55,777 bases of DNA from Bacteroidales bacterium. GTDB lineage: Bacteria; Bacteroidota; Bacteroidia; Bacteroidales; Muribaculaceae. This document shows positions 23,241-32,961 of this stretch, one piece after another. Below the pieces are notes generated by a model. It did not search any database. It saw only the letters and a list, made by a program, of their open reading frames with translations, and was not told where the DNA came from. A program made the translations under genes and the position numbers. The stretch's first letter is position 1; every line of letters begins with the position of its first letter. The stretch covers positions 1 to 55,777 of the forward strand of contig CAJTEX010000019.1 of assembly GCA_910575615.1 (NCBI GenBank). Reading direction: 5' to 3'.

Positions 23241-26200
23241 TCAGCGGGAGAGGTTGAGGTTGAGCGACAGGCCGTAAGAGGAGCTGGAGGTAGGATAGGC
23301 GGCGCTGCTGACCAACGGGGTGTTGACCTGATGGTCGAAATATGCCCCCAGGGTGAGCTTCCGGGAGAGGATGTATTGGGCGTTGAAGTTGATGGTCAGG
23401 GTGCGAGTGCCCGAAGTCGCCTGGGTGTAATTGGTCTCGATGCGACGGATGAGCGCCTGCGTGTTCTGAAGCGAGAAATCAGCCTTCAGGGTCAGGTCGT
23501 TGCTGACACCCGACTGCGAGCCGCGCATCTTCAATATCGTGTTGAAACCTATGATTTTATAGCCCGCGCCTATGGTCAGACCGCGCGATGTGGCCTCCAC
23601 CACCTGCCCGGCCGAGGTATTGAGTGTCAGGGTGCGCTGGTCTTTCCACTCCACATTGAACTGGAGGTCATTCTTCAATGTGCCGGTCACACCGATCAGA
23701 GGCGCGAAACGTTCGGTGATGGCCACCGACGAGATGTTGTATGGCGATGATGGCACCGGCATCCCGGTATTGGTGTCGAGGGTGAATCCGAGAGTGCCGT
23801 CAACAGTGAGCCAGTTGAGATATGATGAATAAGACCCCACGGAGTAGGTACACTGGTAGGCGTGGCTCAGCGAGAAGCTCTTGAACCACCTCTTCATGTT
23901 TCCAAGGTTGATAAGCCCGTCGTAAGTGAGACGCCAGTTGGGCAACACAGCCGAGAAATCGGGGAAGGGGTTGAGATACTGCGAGTATGGATTCGTGCCG
24001 GTGTAAGCCGATATGAACGCAGGCACGAGAACATCGGAGGATGTCTGCGAGACTGTGCCGTTTGACGGGTTGAAAGGCTGTCCGACAAGCGGATTGTCGG
24101 TCATGAATCCTCCGCCTGGATAGCGCGCTCCATTGTATAAGGCATTATATCGTTCGGCGATGACAGGAATATTGTCAAGCATCTTCTGGAACGCCGGGCT
24201 GTAATATCCGTCCTCGGCATTCGACGAACCGAGGGCAGTCCCTATCGCGCAATGGGTCTTGGTGTATGACCCGGAATATGTCACCGGCATGTCAGGAAAC
24301 ATAAACTGTATCTGGCGCGTGCGGTTGTCGGTGCGGTTCATCGTCAGCTGCAATTTTAGCCCTTTCACAAACTCAAGCTGGAATTCCAGGTTAAGCTCAT
24401 TTGCCCTGGAGATGATGGCAGGCGAGGTCTGTCCGTCGTCGGTGATGAGCCATCCTCGGTCTTTCGCCTTGTAGATGTAATCTTCCCCGGCGAATCCGAA
24501 AGCGAAGTCAAGACCGGGCGACATCGCGCCGTAGCCGGTCGATTGTCCGAAGATATTGCCGATATCGTTGCGGAACAGAGGTATCGACATCGTGTTGGTA
24601 CGTTTCCAGCGCACAGATGCCGAGCGCGGGCTCATCACCAGCCTGAGCGCATACTCCCCTACCTCGCGCCATACCGACTTCTCATCCTTCAGCATCTCTT
24701 CAATCGTGAACTTCACGTTGGCGTCTGATGGAGTCAGAATCTCCACCGTGTTCATGTCGACGATCTTGTGCTTGAAGACAAACGGCTGCTTGGAGTTGAC
24801 ATCCTCACCCTTTATGCGGATTTTCTTCGTGCGCAGATTGTGCTTGATGGTGAAGGTCGTGTCAGGGTTGAGCTTGTATGTGCGCTCAAACTTCTTCGGT
24901 TTCCTCTGCACGGTCTTCTTGCCGACATTGTTGAAACGCTTGTGTACATCCTTAACAAACGGAATCTTGTTGTAAAGGCTCTCGAAGTTAACACGCCCGT
25001 CGACGCTCATCGAAGACTGGCTTGAAATCTTGTTTCCGGTGGAGTAGCCGTCGATTTCCGCACCACGGTCCCAACGGTAGGTGGAGTTATATGAGAAGTT
25101 TCCGGTGAGGAAATCAAGCACCGGTATGCGGTTGAACGGCGCGCGGTATGTGGCCACCACATTCTGGTTGTAAGCCCAAGGGGTGCCGAGCGAAAGAATC
25201 GAGCTCCACACAGTGTCTTTCCATTGCTTGTACTGGTCGGGGAAAAGCTTCTTGTTGACAGCACCGACAGTCTCCTCGATACGCGCCGAGGTGTTGGAGT
25301 TGAACGACAGGGAGATGGACTTTGTAAGGTTCCAAGTGAGCTGGAACTGGCGGTCCCAAAGGAAATTCTTGCTGACCGACACCGGCAACTGGAAGGTCTC
25401 GTCAAGCTCTGACCTCGTCTGCATCTCGTAGTAATAGCGCGACATATTGGTCAGGAAGGAGATTGTGTTGGGCAGGTAATTCAGCTCCCAGTCCTTGAAG
25501 AACTTCAGATTCTTGTTTTTGGAGTTGATCCAGCCGAAAGGCTTCAGCCCCTTTATCATCGGGGAATAATTGTAGGCCAACGACCCTCGGTAGTCGTTGG
25601 TGTATTCATATTCCGTGGTCGGGTCATTCTTAGACTGCTTGTTGAATGAGAAGTTGACTGTGAAGTTCGAGGGATCCCAGGGCATCGGCTTGGCGCTGGT
25701 GACATCAAACTTCAATCCCGAAAGTGAAAAGCTCTGTATGGTTGAACGCTCGACGGCATAGGCCGAAATCGAGTCGCGGGCATGCTTGTCAGGAGCCTCG
25801 TCAAGCGCGTCCTTGAGCAGCACATCCTGGTCGAGGGGGTTGTATTTCGGAGTGGTCTTCTCGGTCGAGTAGGAATAATATATGGGAGCGCGCAGCTTGG
25901 CCTTCTCCGGGAGGAACCGCCCCAGGTCAGTCTGCACCGCCACATTGTATTGCTGGTAATCATCCATACGGCGCTCGTTAAGTCCCTGGTCGACCGACCC
26001 GAAACCGGCCGTCTCCACATGCGCGCCGAAATTGAGGGTAGCCACATCCGAAAGCCCCAGGTTGACATTTGCTTTAGCAGCCCACCCCCCGGCCTCGTCG
26101 AAATCAGTGACCTTCAGCTCATTGACCCAGATGATTCCATCCTTGACAGTATTGGAGTTGTTGCGCACCCCGACCAGTATCACCCTGACATCGCTTAGCG

Positions 26201-29200
26201 AGGGGTTGCCCTTGACCGCCATCGAGTTACGCTCATTCTCGGGATCACGGCCCGTATAGACCGTGGCATAACCGATTCCGCTGCCGGCCTCCTCCTTGGC
26301 GCGGTTGCGCTCCTTCTTGAGATTGACAAGGTTCTGGAGGTTGAGGTCCATGAAATTCTGCATGGGCCACACCTTGTCGCGGTCACTCTCGAGCCAGTTG
26401 TTGTAATTGCCGTGGGGGGTCAGCACCAAAGGTATCTCATACTCATAATAGTTGGCCTTCACATCGGCGCCGAGACGCACAAACACTGACAGTTCGCCTG
26501 ACTTCAGGTTGGTGACATCGTCAATGAGGCTCTCGGCATGGACCCACATCTGCAACCTCTTGTAGTTGCGCAGGTCCTGCTGGGTGTCGCGGTAGACTCC
26601 GCGCCCGTCGCCGGCCTTGAGTCCGGTCACCTTAAGCGCCATCGACTGCTCGTTGAGCTGTACGGCCTGCGACTGGCCCGGGTCGACGATGCGGGTGACA
26701 CCCGGAGGCAGCACATAATTGACCGGTTCGCGGTCGGCGTTCTCCTCGATGTTGACCACAGAGACATCCATCTGCCCCTCGGCCGGAGCGTCGCCACGGT
26801 TGTTGAGATTGAAGTCATAGTTGCGCCATTCGCCGCGAACCAGTTCGAGCGTCGCGAATCGCAGGTGGGTCACCTGCTTGAAGCCGGTCATGAACATGCG
26901 GGCGAAACGGATTGTTGAGAAGTCGTTGATTGAACCGACCTTCTTCTCATACTGGCTCAGAGGAATCTTGAACTGATACCACTCGACGGTCTGTGTCTGG
27001 CCGTCGCGCGTGTAGACCGTCGACACCTGCTTGTCCGAGATGTAGTTCTTCCCCACGACAAGGTCCTCGGGACGTATGGAGACACGATACTGGAAGTAGC
27101 GTTCATACTCGTTGAGGGTATTGTCCTGGTTGATGTCCTCGACATCAGGCACCGACCTGGCGCTCTGGTAAAGCGGGTCGGCAGCATCCTCGGGAGGCAG
27201 CGAGTTGCCCTCCACCCCGTTGTAACGTTTGTAACGCTCAAGGATCGAGAGACGCTGCTCGTCGTAGTCATACCCACGGAAGAAATGATAGTTGTCCTGC
27301 GCCGGGTCATTGAACGGCGAGAAAATGTCGTTCTGCATCCTTTCGAGCGCAGCCGGGGAGAGACGCTGGCGCAGCTGGTCGAGGAATGAAGAGTATGTCG
27401 GGAAGCCAAACTCGTCGTCATTGCGCAGCCCGTCAAGGCCGACATCCTGCATCAGTCGCGAGCCGTTGTTGGTGTCAAACGCGTAAGTCAGCGAGTTCTG
27501 GCGAGACACACGTCCCCAGACGGTGGTCTCCAGCCATTCATTGTTGCCGTCGACCGGAATTCCGTTTTCATACGATTTGAGACCATCCTTGAGGATATCC
27601 TCCGATATATCGCCGAAGTTGAAATAAAGGTCACCGCCGTCATAGTTGGGATTGTCGGGATCGAGGAAGGGGTTCATCATCCAGAACTGCACATACTCGA
27701 TGTTTGACTGCTCGAAGTTGGTGTTGTCCATCTTGCGCATTATACCTCCCCAGCGCTTCTCCGGATTCAGCAGATACCCCTCATCGTCGATGTTGGCGGC
27801 ATCGAGGTTGTAGGGGCCGCGCTCGGTGGGATAAAACGAGAGGTTGAGGGTCTGCACCGTCGCCGACTCACCATAGGTAAGCTCGCGTCCGGGGAAAATC
27901 TCCTGGGAGGTCACCTCGCGGACATACGGGTTTGACAGCTGCACAAGGTCGTTGCGGATATAGCCGGGCGCGAGCGAGGAGTTGCGGTCGGTGAACATAC
28001 GGTCGATGTAATACCAGTTGAGCAACGCGCGGTTCATTCCGTAGGCCGGGTCATTGGAGAGGGCGGCCTCGGGGAAGAGAGCATCCTTGCCGCTGTCGTA
28101 AGGAGTGGAGGCCAGGAACCATGAATATGGCGACCTCAGGTCGATACCGGTCTGCGACGACTCGAAGTCGTCGACATACGAGCTGCCCTGGGTCGAGCCC
28201 GCCTTCTGGCTGTGAGGCTTGAGCAATGCGTATTCCGCCGTCAGGCTGAGGGTCGACGGGGCTGTGGCGTTGACAGTCGGAATCTTGTTGAGCAGGTTGG
28301 TCAGCCACATGAACCGGGTGTTGTAGTTGACGTTGAAGCCAAACATCGAGTTGTTTATCACCTCGTCGCCGATGTTGACCTTCTCGGTCAGGGCTTTCTC
28401 CGAGAAATGGAGCAAAGTGGCCCCGATGTTGAGGTCTTTGCTGATGGCATACTGCATGTCAAGCCCCAGGAGGGTCTTGCGCTGCGTCGAGAAAAGCGAC
28501 TGGTTCTCAAGGGTGACCGAAATGCTCTGGCCCGAGTCTATGATGCTCTGGTTGGTGATGGTCACGATACCCATCGAGTAATCGACCGTGTAATCAGAGT
28601 TCTCGACAAGCTGCACACCTCCGGCCATGACTATCACCGATCCGCGCGGCACATTCATCGCGTTGAGGCGTATCTGCGAGCCTGACGCTGCCTGGTATGA
28701 ACCGACAAGCACAAACTTGTTCTTGTCGGCAAACTGGCGGGCAATTACCAGTGTCGAGTCATACAGCTCTTTGTAGACATATTTCTGGGCCAGCAACGGG
28801 TCATTGATTTTCTTCTCCAGATGCGCGCCGAACGGCTCGGCCACAGGGAATATCACCTTGCCGTTTGACGAGATTATCGTGTATCCCTCGATGAAGTCGA
28901 AGAATCCGTCGGGGTTAGACTGCTCATTGGAGTCGATGCGGTCGAGGTTCATCACCTGCAGCAGCGGGGTGTTTGACATCGATGGAATCGGCAGGTAGTT
29001 GATGAGCGTACCGGTGGTGTCTGAGAGATATCTGATCTGGAGCTTGAAGTTCTGTTTCTGCACCTGGTATGCACCCAGCGAGTAGACATTCTTCATCATC
29101 AACCGCCATATCGGGAGCTTCGGGTCGACCGTCGTTGACTTGAGCATCTTGACATATAGCGACTCGGAAGTAGTGGTAATGTCTGATGAAAATTCACCGA

Positions 29201-30722
29201 CCTGGTAGACCTGGCCGTTGTAGGTGTACTCGAATGCCACGCCAAGCACATCGTCGGAGTTGAGCTGCGCCTTAAGCGAGATGTAACCCAGAGTGGAGTT
29301 GACGGTGTATTCCGACGAGTTGAGCAGGCGGGCCGACTCTACTTTCTCGTAGTCGCGCCCCCCCTCGATGCCGAAGGCCCGCAACGGCTCAAGGGCCTGT
29401 GTGACGGTGTTGATTGACCTCGCCCCGGGATATTCGGTCTTGATGACATCAAGAAGGTTGTTTGACTGGTTGCTGGGCATCATCACCGAGGGATTGACCG
29501 TCCAGTAAGAGTTGTTAAGTCCGGCAGCGTCACCTTCGGCCAGGTCGGCGAACGCGACGATGTTGCGCGCCTGCTCATATTTGCCCCCCTTGTTGGTCAC
29601 CCACACCTCGACACGGGTGATGCTGACTCCCGAGGACACCAGCGGCAGACGGGCCGCAAACTGGTCGTAATTGCGGTAGAAGTAATTGGCCAGGAAGAAG
29701 TGGCGGTTCTGGTCATACTGGTCGACATTGACCGAGAAATCCGTTGCCTGCGAGCCACCCTTGGAGCTGACGGTCTTTGACTCGGAATTCTGTTGCGACA
29801 GCAAAGCGGTGACGGTGAACTTGCCGAACTGCAGCTTTGACTTCACGCCGAACAGCGCCGTAGCCCCTCTGATGAGCGACGACCCGGTGGTCATCGAGAC
29901 ATTTCCCGCCTCTATCGACTTGACTATGTCATCCTCTTTACCCTCGTATGCGAGCTTTATGTTCTTGGAGTCGAAATCAAAGGTCGCGTCGGTGTTGTAG
30001 GTCATGTTGAAGTTCATGCGGTCGCCGACCGAGGCGGCGATTGTTGCCTGAATCTTCTGGTCGAAGTCAAAGTAGGTCTTGCGGCGCGACTTGATGGGAA
30101 GCGACGGGTTGTCGCTCTTGTTGGAGTTGACACCCATCTTTATCTGCACCGACCCCTGGGTCTTGAGCGACACCCCACCAGGACCGAAGATTTTCTCAAG
30201 CGGCCCGTAGGCGAAATTCATGTCGAAGATGTTGAACGGCTGCTTCTCCTTGTTCTCGGCCAGGGCCTGGTTGCGTTCCTGGTAATACTCCTGCAGCTGA
30301 CGGCGAAACTGCCAGTCGTTGTACTGCTTCTCGTTGAGGATGAAGGGGGTGGTGATTTCGGTGTCGCCCATCTTGGTGCGTATCACATAATAGCCGGTCT
30401 CGGGGTCATATTCCGGCACCGTCACGATGTTGGACGGCGTGGAGAGGTCGGCGGCAAACTGGTCCTCCATCAGCCGCTCGTAATCGGCCGGCACCGTCTG
30501 CTGCACCGGGAACGGCATCATTATCGAGTCGTTGGGGTTGGAGGGGACGGGCAACGACGGGAATGGCGGCGGGGGCGTTATCGACGCGCTGCCCGCGCCT
30601 GTCCCAGGAGTCTGTGTGCCCGCGATCACAAACACGGCAGAGGCAGCCACTGCAACGACCGTGCAGAGGAGCCATAGCGACCTGCGGTATATCGATTTGC
30701 GACTCAGACTCGTAACTAACAA
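23241..30722 (-). CDS. sprA: SprA/Sov, giant outer-membrane translocon of the type IX secretion system
   Basis: A 2493-residue protein in the size range of SprA, which forms the very large beta-barrel through which type IX substrates cross the outer membrane. A basic, hydrophobic signal segment (about 15-38) is followed by a Pro-rich stretch and family sequence such as FNIFDMNFAYGPLEKIFGPGG, GGVSLKTQGSVQIKMG, FDFDQKIQATIAASVGDRM and, at the very end, amphipathic strands finishing GLSLNLNLSR. No ATG is available: the frame opens with TTG at 30722 directly after a TAG, so the start is TTG or another non-ATG codon. It lies 52 bases after ruvA, an adjacency I recall as common in Bacteroidetes. 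The sequence appears uninterrupted. Confidence 0.95.
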   Translation of the reverse strand: MLVTSLSRKSIYRRSLWLLCTVVAVAASAVFVIAGTQTPGTGAGSASITPPPPFPSLPVPSNPNDSIMMPFPVQQTVPADYERLMEDQFAADLSTPSNIVTVPEYDPETGYYVIRTKMGDTEITTPFILNEKQYNDWQFRRQLQEYYQERNQALAENKEKQPFNIFDMNFAYGPLEKIFGPGGVSLKTQGSVQIKMGVNSNKSDNPSLPIKSRRKTYFDFDQKIQATIAASVGDRMNFNMTYNTDATFDFDSKNIKLAYEGKEDDIVKSIEAGNVSMTTGSSLIRGATALFGVKSKLQFGKFTVTALLSQQNSESKTVSSKGGSQATDFSVNVDQYDQNRHFFLANYFYRNYDQFAARLPLVSSGVSITRVEVWVTNKGGKYEQARNIVAFADLAEGDAAGLNNSYWTVNPSVMMPSNQSNNLLDVIKTEYPGARSINTVTQALEPLRAFGIEGGRDYEKVESARLLNSSEYTVNSTLGYISLKAQLNSDDVLGVAFEYTYNGQVYQVGEFSSDITTTSESLYVKMLKSTTVDPKLPIWRLMMKNVYSLGAYQVQKQNFKLQIRYLSDTTGTLINYLPIPSMSNTPLLQVMNLDRIDSNEQSNPDGFFDFIEGYTIISSNGKVIFPVAEPFGAHLEKKINDPLLAQKYVYKELYDSTLVIARQFADKNKFVLVGSYQAASGSQIRLNAMNVPRGSVIVMAGGVQLVENSDYTVDYSMGIVTITNQSIIDSGQSISVTLENQSLFSTQRKTLLGLDMQYAISKDLNIGATLLHFSEKALTEKVNIGDEVINNSMFGFNVNYNTRFMWLTNLLNKIPTVNATAPSTLSLTAEYALLKPHSQKAGSTQGSSYVDDFESSQTGIDLRSPYSWFLASTPYDSGKDALFPEAALSNDPAYGMNRALLNWYYIDRMFTDRNSSLAPGYIRNDLVQLSNPYVREVTSQEIFPGRELTYGESATVQTLNLSFYPTERGPYNLDAANIDDEGYLLNPEKRWGGIMRKMDNTNFEQSNIEYVQFWMMNPFLDPDNPNYDGGDLYFNFGDISEDILKDGLKSYENGIPVDGNNEWLETTVWGRVSRQNSLTYAFDTNNGSRLMQDVGLDGLRNDDEFGFPTYSSFLDQLRQRLSPAALERMQNDIFSPFNDPAQDNYHFFRGYDYDEQRLSILERYKRYNGVEGNSLPPEDAADPLYQSARSVPDVEDINQDNTLNEYERYFQYRVSIRPEDLVVGKNYISDKQVSTVYTRDGQTQTVEWYQFKIPLSQYEKKVGSINDFSTIRFARMFMTGFKQVTHLRFATLELVRGEWRNYDFNLNNRGDAPAEGQMDVSVVNIEENADREPVNYVLPPGVTRIVDPGQSQAVQLNEQSMALKVTGLKAGDGRGVYRDTQQDLRNYKRLQMWVHAESLIDDVTNLKSGELSVFVRLGADVKANYYEYEIPLVLTPHGNYNNWLESDRDKVWPMQNFMDLNLQNLVNLKKERNRAKEEAGSGIGYATVYTGRDPENERNSMAVKGNPSLSDVRVILVGVRNNSNTVKDGIIWVNELKVTDFDEAGGWAAKANVNLGLSDVATLNFGAHVETAGFGSVDQGLNERRMDDYQQYNVAVQTDLGRFLPEKAKLRAPIYYSYSTEKTTPKYNPLDQDVLLKDALDEAPDKHARDSISAYAVERSTIQSFSLSGLKFDVTSAKPMPWDPSNFTVNFSFNKQSKNDPTTEYEYTNDYRGSLAYNYSPMIKGLKPFGWINSKNKNLKFFKDWELNYLPNTISFLTNMSRYYYEMQTRSELDETFQLPVSVSKNFLWDRQFQLTWNLTKSISLSFNSNTSARIEETVGAVNKKLFPDQYKQWKDTVWSSILSLGTPWAYNQNVVATYRAPFNRIPVLDFLTGNFSYNSTYRWDRGAEIDGYSTGNKISSQSSMSVDGRVNFESLYNKIPFVKDVHKRFNNVGKKTVQRKPKKFERTYKLNPDTTFTIKHNLRTKKIRIKGEDVNSKQPFVFKHKIVDMNTVEILTPSDANVKFTIEEMLKDEKSVWREVGEYALRLVMSPRSASVRWKRTNTMSIPLFRNDIGNIFGQSTGYGAMSPGLDFAFGFAGEDYIYKAKDRGWLITDDGQTSPAIISRANELNLEFQLEFVKGLKLQLTMNRTDNRTRQIQFMFPDMPVTYSGSYTKTHCAIGTALGSSNAEDGYYSPAFQKMLDNIPVIAERYNALYNGARYPGGGFMTDNPLVGQPFNPSNGTVSQTSSDVLVPAFISAYTGTNPYSQYLNPFPDFSAVLPNWRLTYDGLINLGNMKRWFKSFSLSHAYQCTYSVGSYSSYLNWLTVDGTLGFTLDTNTGMPVPSSPYNISSVAITERFAPLIGVTGTLKNDLQFNVEWKDQRTLTLNTSAGQVVEATSRGLTIGAGYKIIGFNTILKMRGSQSGVSNDLTLKADFSLQNTQALIRRIETNYTQATSGTRTLTINFNAQYILSRKLTLGAYFDHQVNTPLVSSAAYPTSSSSYGLSLNLNLSR

Positions 30723-30774
30723 CTATTGACAGCGGCGTGCCTCCTCCGCGCGAAAGAGACACCCCGGCCTAAGG

Positions 30775-31392
30775 TTAAAGCATCGTAAGGGCTTTCTTTA
30801 TAGCCTGCTCCACTTTCAGGGTAGGTTCCTGGCTGAACAGCTTTGAAAGCACTTTCTGGCTGGCCGGCTTTGCGAAACCAAGCATCACCAGGGCCGCCAA
30901 CGCCTCGTCGTAGACATCCGACTGCGGCGTTCCCGGCTGAATTAATAACGAATCCCCCGATGGTTTTATTTTGTCGCGGAGGTCCACAATTATGCGTTGG
31001 GCGGTTTTTCCGCCTATCCCCTTGACAGCCTTCAGCCTGCGTTCGTCGCCCGAAGTTATCACCTGCTCAAGCTCGGCGGGTGAAATCGACGACAGTATCA
31101 TCCGCGCCGACGCGCTTCCTACCCCCGAGACCCCTATCAGCTCGCGGAACAGCTCGCGTTCACGTTTCGAGGCGAAACCATAAAGGGTCCAGGCATCCTC
31201 GCGTATCACCTCATGTACATACAGCTTGGCCTGTCCGGCTGCCTGACGCTCCCCGAGCTGCCCCCCGACAGCCTGCTCCAGGGATGAGAAAGTGGTGAGG
31301 GTTATATTGAGTTCATAGCCGACCCCGTTGACATCCACCACCGCGGTGGTGGGGGTCAGCTCGGCAACCTTGCCGCTGAGATATTCAATCAT
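30775..31392 (-). CDS. ruvA: Holliday junction branch migration protein RuvA
   Basis: 205 residues. The N-terminal OB-fold domain (MIEYLSGKVAELTPTTAVVDVNGVGYEL) is followed by two helix-hairpin-helix motifs (LIGVSGVGSASARMIL and AVKGIGGKTAQRII) and the C-terminal domain III (DEALAALVMLGF) that contacts the RuvB ATPase. RuvA tetramers bind Holliday junctions for branch migration in recombinational repair. Its own promoter lies just upstream, and sprA is probably co-transcribed. Confidence 0.97.
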   Translation of the reverse strand: MIEYLSGKVAELTPTTAVVDVNGVGYELNITLTTFSSLEQAVGGQLGERQAAGQAKLYVHEVIREDAWTLYGFASKRERELFRELIGVSGVGSASARMILSSISPAELEQVITSGDERRLKAVKGIGGKTAQRIIVDLRDKIKPSGDSLLIQPGTPQSDVYDEALAALVMLGFAKPASQKVLSKLFSQEPTLKVEQAIKKALTML

Positions 31393-31415
31393 AATCTGTC
31401 ATTCAAAATCCGCCA

Positions 31416-31447
31416 CAAAGTTACGCCATTCACCCCATTATACCAAA
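31416..31447 (-). promoter_or_regulatory. Promoter of ruvA-sprA
   Basis: On the minus strand: -33 TTTG (31444-31447), 20-base spacer, -7 TAACTTTG (31416-31423), 24 bases before the ruvA ATG. Confidence 0.8.
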
Positions 31448-31465
31448 CCTCCGTCAAAATAGATA

Positions 31466-31502
31466 CAGGCAGACAGCCGAATTTGTCTCGGCTACCTGCC
31501 TG
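31466..31502 (-). terminator. Hairpin after the lipoprotein gene
   Basis: CAGGCAG plus AGCCGA (31466-31480) pairs with TCGGCT plus CTGCCTG (31488-31502), with one 2-base internal mismatch and a 7-base loop. It lies 80 bases downstream of the lipoprotein stop and before the ruvA promoter. Confidence 0.55.
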
Positions 31503-31582
31503 CAGCTATCCATCTGCCAATCCACACCCAAAGATCTCAAGATGCGGACTTCACATTTTCGTCAATCCGGAGATTGAACTCA

Positions 31583-32113
31583 CTAGGGGGTCGTACAACC
31601 GCTCTGAACCAGCTCGAACTCGCACTTTTCAGCTGAGCCAATGGATATATAGAGTTTACGGGGCATAGGAGAATCATTCGCCTCCCAGGAAAGCCTCATC
31701 GTACCGTACTCGCCTCCTGCCTCTTTGTAAGTCGCGACAGTCAGCCACTTATAATTATAGCTGAAATTGATGTCATTAGGATAGTTCTCATATCCTGCTT
31801 CTTTATAAATTCTTTCGGGAACAAATATCAGTCCGGTATTTTCATACTGTGCCCATTCCTGTTGGGATTTCCGCAAAAGGGCCAGAGAAGTAGCCATAAG
31901 GTTTATTGTGACTCCTTCACAATCAGCAGCCTCATGAAGACAAAAGATTTCAACATCCTCACTTCCTGCTTCAGCCGGAAGGGGATTGTATATTGCCACT
32001 CCATATAATGGGAGGTTCATTTCCCGTCCACACGGACATGGCTCTTCCTCCTGACAACTTACAGCCATCAGCGCCAGCAGTATCATCGACAGCATTTTGA
32101 ACAAGGATTTCAT
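31583..32113 (-). CDS. Secreted lipoprotein of unknown function
   Basis: 176 residues from the ATG at 32113 (MKSLFKMLSMILLALMAVSC). The signal ends in a lipobox with Cys20, followed by QEEEPCPCGRE; the acidic residues after the Cys suggest surface export as in Bacteroidetes lipoproteins. The mature part is beta-rich with several cysteines and no recognised domain; it ends KCEFELVQSGCTTP. The start codon has a strong Shine-Dalgarno (AGGAGGTG, 4 bases upstream), unusual for this phylum, which fixes the start. The ORF extending to 32176 has no such support. A possible 32-residue peptide lies upstream on the same transcript. Confidence 0.82.
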   Translation of the reverse strand: MKSLFKMLSMILLALMAVSCQEEEPCPCGREMNLPLYGVAIYNPLPAEAGSEDVEIFCLHEAADCEGVTINLMATSLALLRKSQQEWAQYENTGLIFVPERIYKEAGYENYPNDINFSYNYKWLTVATYKEAGGEYGTMRLSWEANDSPMPRKLYISIGSAEKCEFELVQSGCTTP

Positions 32114-32185
32114 ATTCACCTCCTTATTTAATATATACGTATTGGAATTCTTGATATGTCTTAGTCTCATCAGCATTCTGAAAAA

Positions 32186-32284
32186 CTACAACTGCTTGGT
32201 TATACCAACCATTTTTAGAGCCAAACCAGCCCCAATTAAGGCCAACATGAATTGGCGGAGGTTACTGATTGTTGTCCGTCTCAT
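32186..32284 (-). CDS. Possible 32-residue membrane-active or leader peptide
   Basis: ATG at 32284 gives MRRTTISNLRQFMLALIGAG and 12 further residues: a basic N-terminus followed by a hydrophobic stretch (FMLALIGAGLALKMVGI), stop TAG at 32186-32188. It is the first ATG frame of this size after the promoter at 32338-32369 and lies 72 bases before the lipoprotein start. An A-rich leader (CCAAATCAAA) precedes it. It could be a real small protein or a regulatory leader ORF. Confidence is limited by its size. Confidence 0.45.
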   Translation of the reverse strand: MRRTTISNLRQFMLALIGAGLALKMVGITKQL

Positions 32285-32337
32285 TTTGATTTGGTTTTGG
32301 TTTGTATTACTTATGCAGTGATTGCAAGCACACATCG

Positions 32338-32369
32338 CAAAGTTAGATACTTTAAATTCAATTTGCAAA
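32338..32369 (-). promoter_or_regulatory. Promoter of the lipoprotein operon
   Basis: On the minus strand: -33 TTTG (32366-32369), 20-base spacer, -7 TAACTTTG (32338-32345), full consensus. It implies a leader of about 220 bases before the lipoprotein ATG, containing the small ORF. Confidence 0.8.
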
Positions 32370-32453
32370 CATTCACAGTTACATCTTAGTTACAACCACT
32401 ATTTTTTTGCGCAAATTTCGCGACACGTTACATTTATTCCGAAATCAGATTTA

Positions 32454-32485
32454 TTTGGCGGTTTGCGAAAGGTTTGTTAAATTTG
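32454..32485 (+). promoter_or_regulatory. Promoter of the thiamine operon
   Basis: -33 TTTG (32454-32457), 20-base spacer, -7 TAAATTTG (32478-32485). It lies directly before the TPP riboswitch. Confidence 0.78.
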
Positions 32486-32539
32486 CAACGGACAACGCTC
32501 CCGGAGGCCACGAAGGCTTGCTGCGGAGGTTGCCCGGAC

Positions 32540-32617
32540 ACAAGAGGGGTGCCACTATTGACGGCTGAGATTATACCCTGTGAACTTGACGCGGCCAGTA
32601 CCGCCGGAAGGACTTGT
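32540..32617 (+). ncRNA. TPP riboswitch (THI element)
   Basis: The conserved core is clear: GAGGGGTGCC (from 32544), GGCTGAGAT (from 32563), ACCC and TGAACTTGA (to 32589), and GGAAGGA near the end. The closing stem P1 is ACAAG (32540-32544) with CTTGT (32613-32617). GAACTTGA differs from the usual GAACCTGA by one base. The aptamer binds thiamine pyrophosphate and should lower expression of the thi operon. The expression platform is within 32618-32743. Confidence 0.92.
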
Positions 32618-32743
32618 CTCTGATTTCACCGCTTGCCGGTTTTTCGGCTCGCCGGATATCTATTCCGATAGTTTGCATGCTGATTGATTTTCCCGTCAAG
32701 ACCGTCATCCCCGACAGTTTTGACTTTAATTTCATATACCTGC

Positions 32744-32944
32744 ATGAAGATTTCAATCAACAAGGAGGAGATGACCGTGAGCGGGCCAGTCACGCTCGCC
32801 CAACTGCTGACACAACGTGGAGTGACAGGCCCCGGAATAGCCGTGGCGATAGACGGCAAGGTCGTGAGACGTGCCGACTGGGCCGCCACTCCCCTGTCCG
32901 ACGGAATGGAGATAACTGTCATAAGCGCCGTCTGCGGCGGTTGA
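32744..32944 (+). CDS. thiS: Sulfur carrier protein ThiS
   Basis: 66 residues from the ATG at 32744 (MKISINKEEMTV). Ubiquitin-like beta-grasp fold with the required C-terminal Gly-Gly (AVCGG). ThiF adenylates this tail, and it is then converted to a thiocarboxylate, which gives sulfur to ThiG for the thiazole ring. It is the first gene of the riboswitch-controlled operon, followed by the TenI-like gene after 17 bases. The upstream in-frame ATG (32684) lies in the leader and would add 20 non-homologous residues. Confidence 0.95.
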   Translation: MKISINKEEMTVSGPVTLAQLLTQRGVTGPGIAVAIDGKVVRRADWAATPLSDGMEITVISAVCGG

Positions 32945-32961
32945 ATGCTCCATATACATAA

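Noticed and set aside
30406-30762. 118-codon minus-strand frame with an ATG upstream of sprA
   Set aside because: It is in a different frame from SprA and overlaps its signal region; considered as an alternative start or a frameshift, but its translation has no signal-like or conserved sequence.
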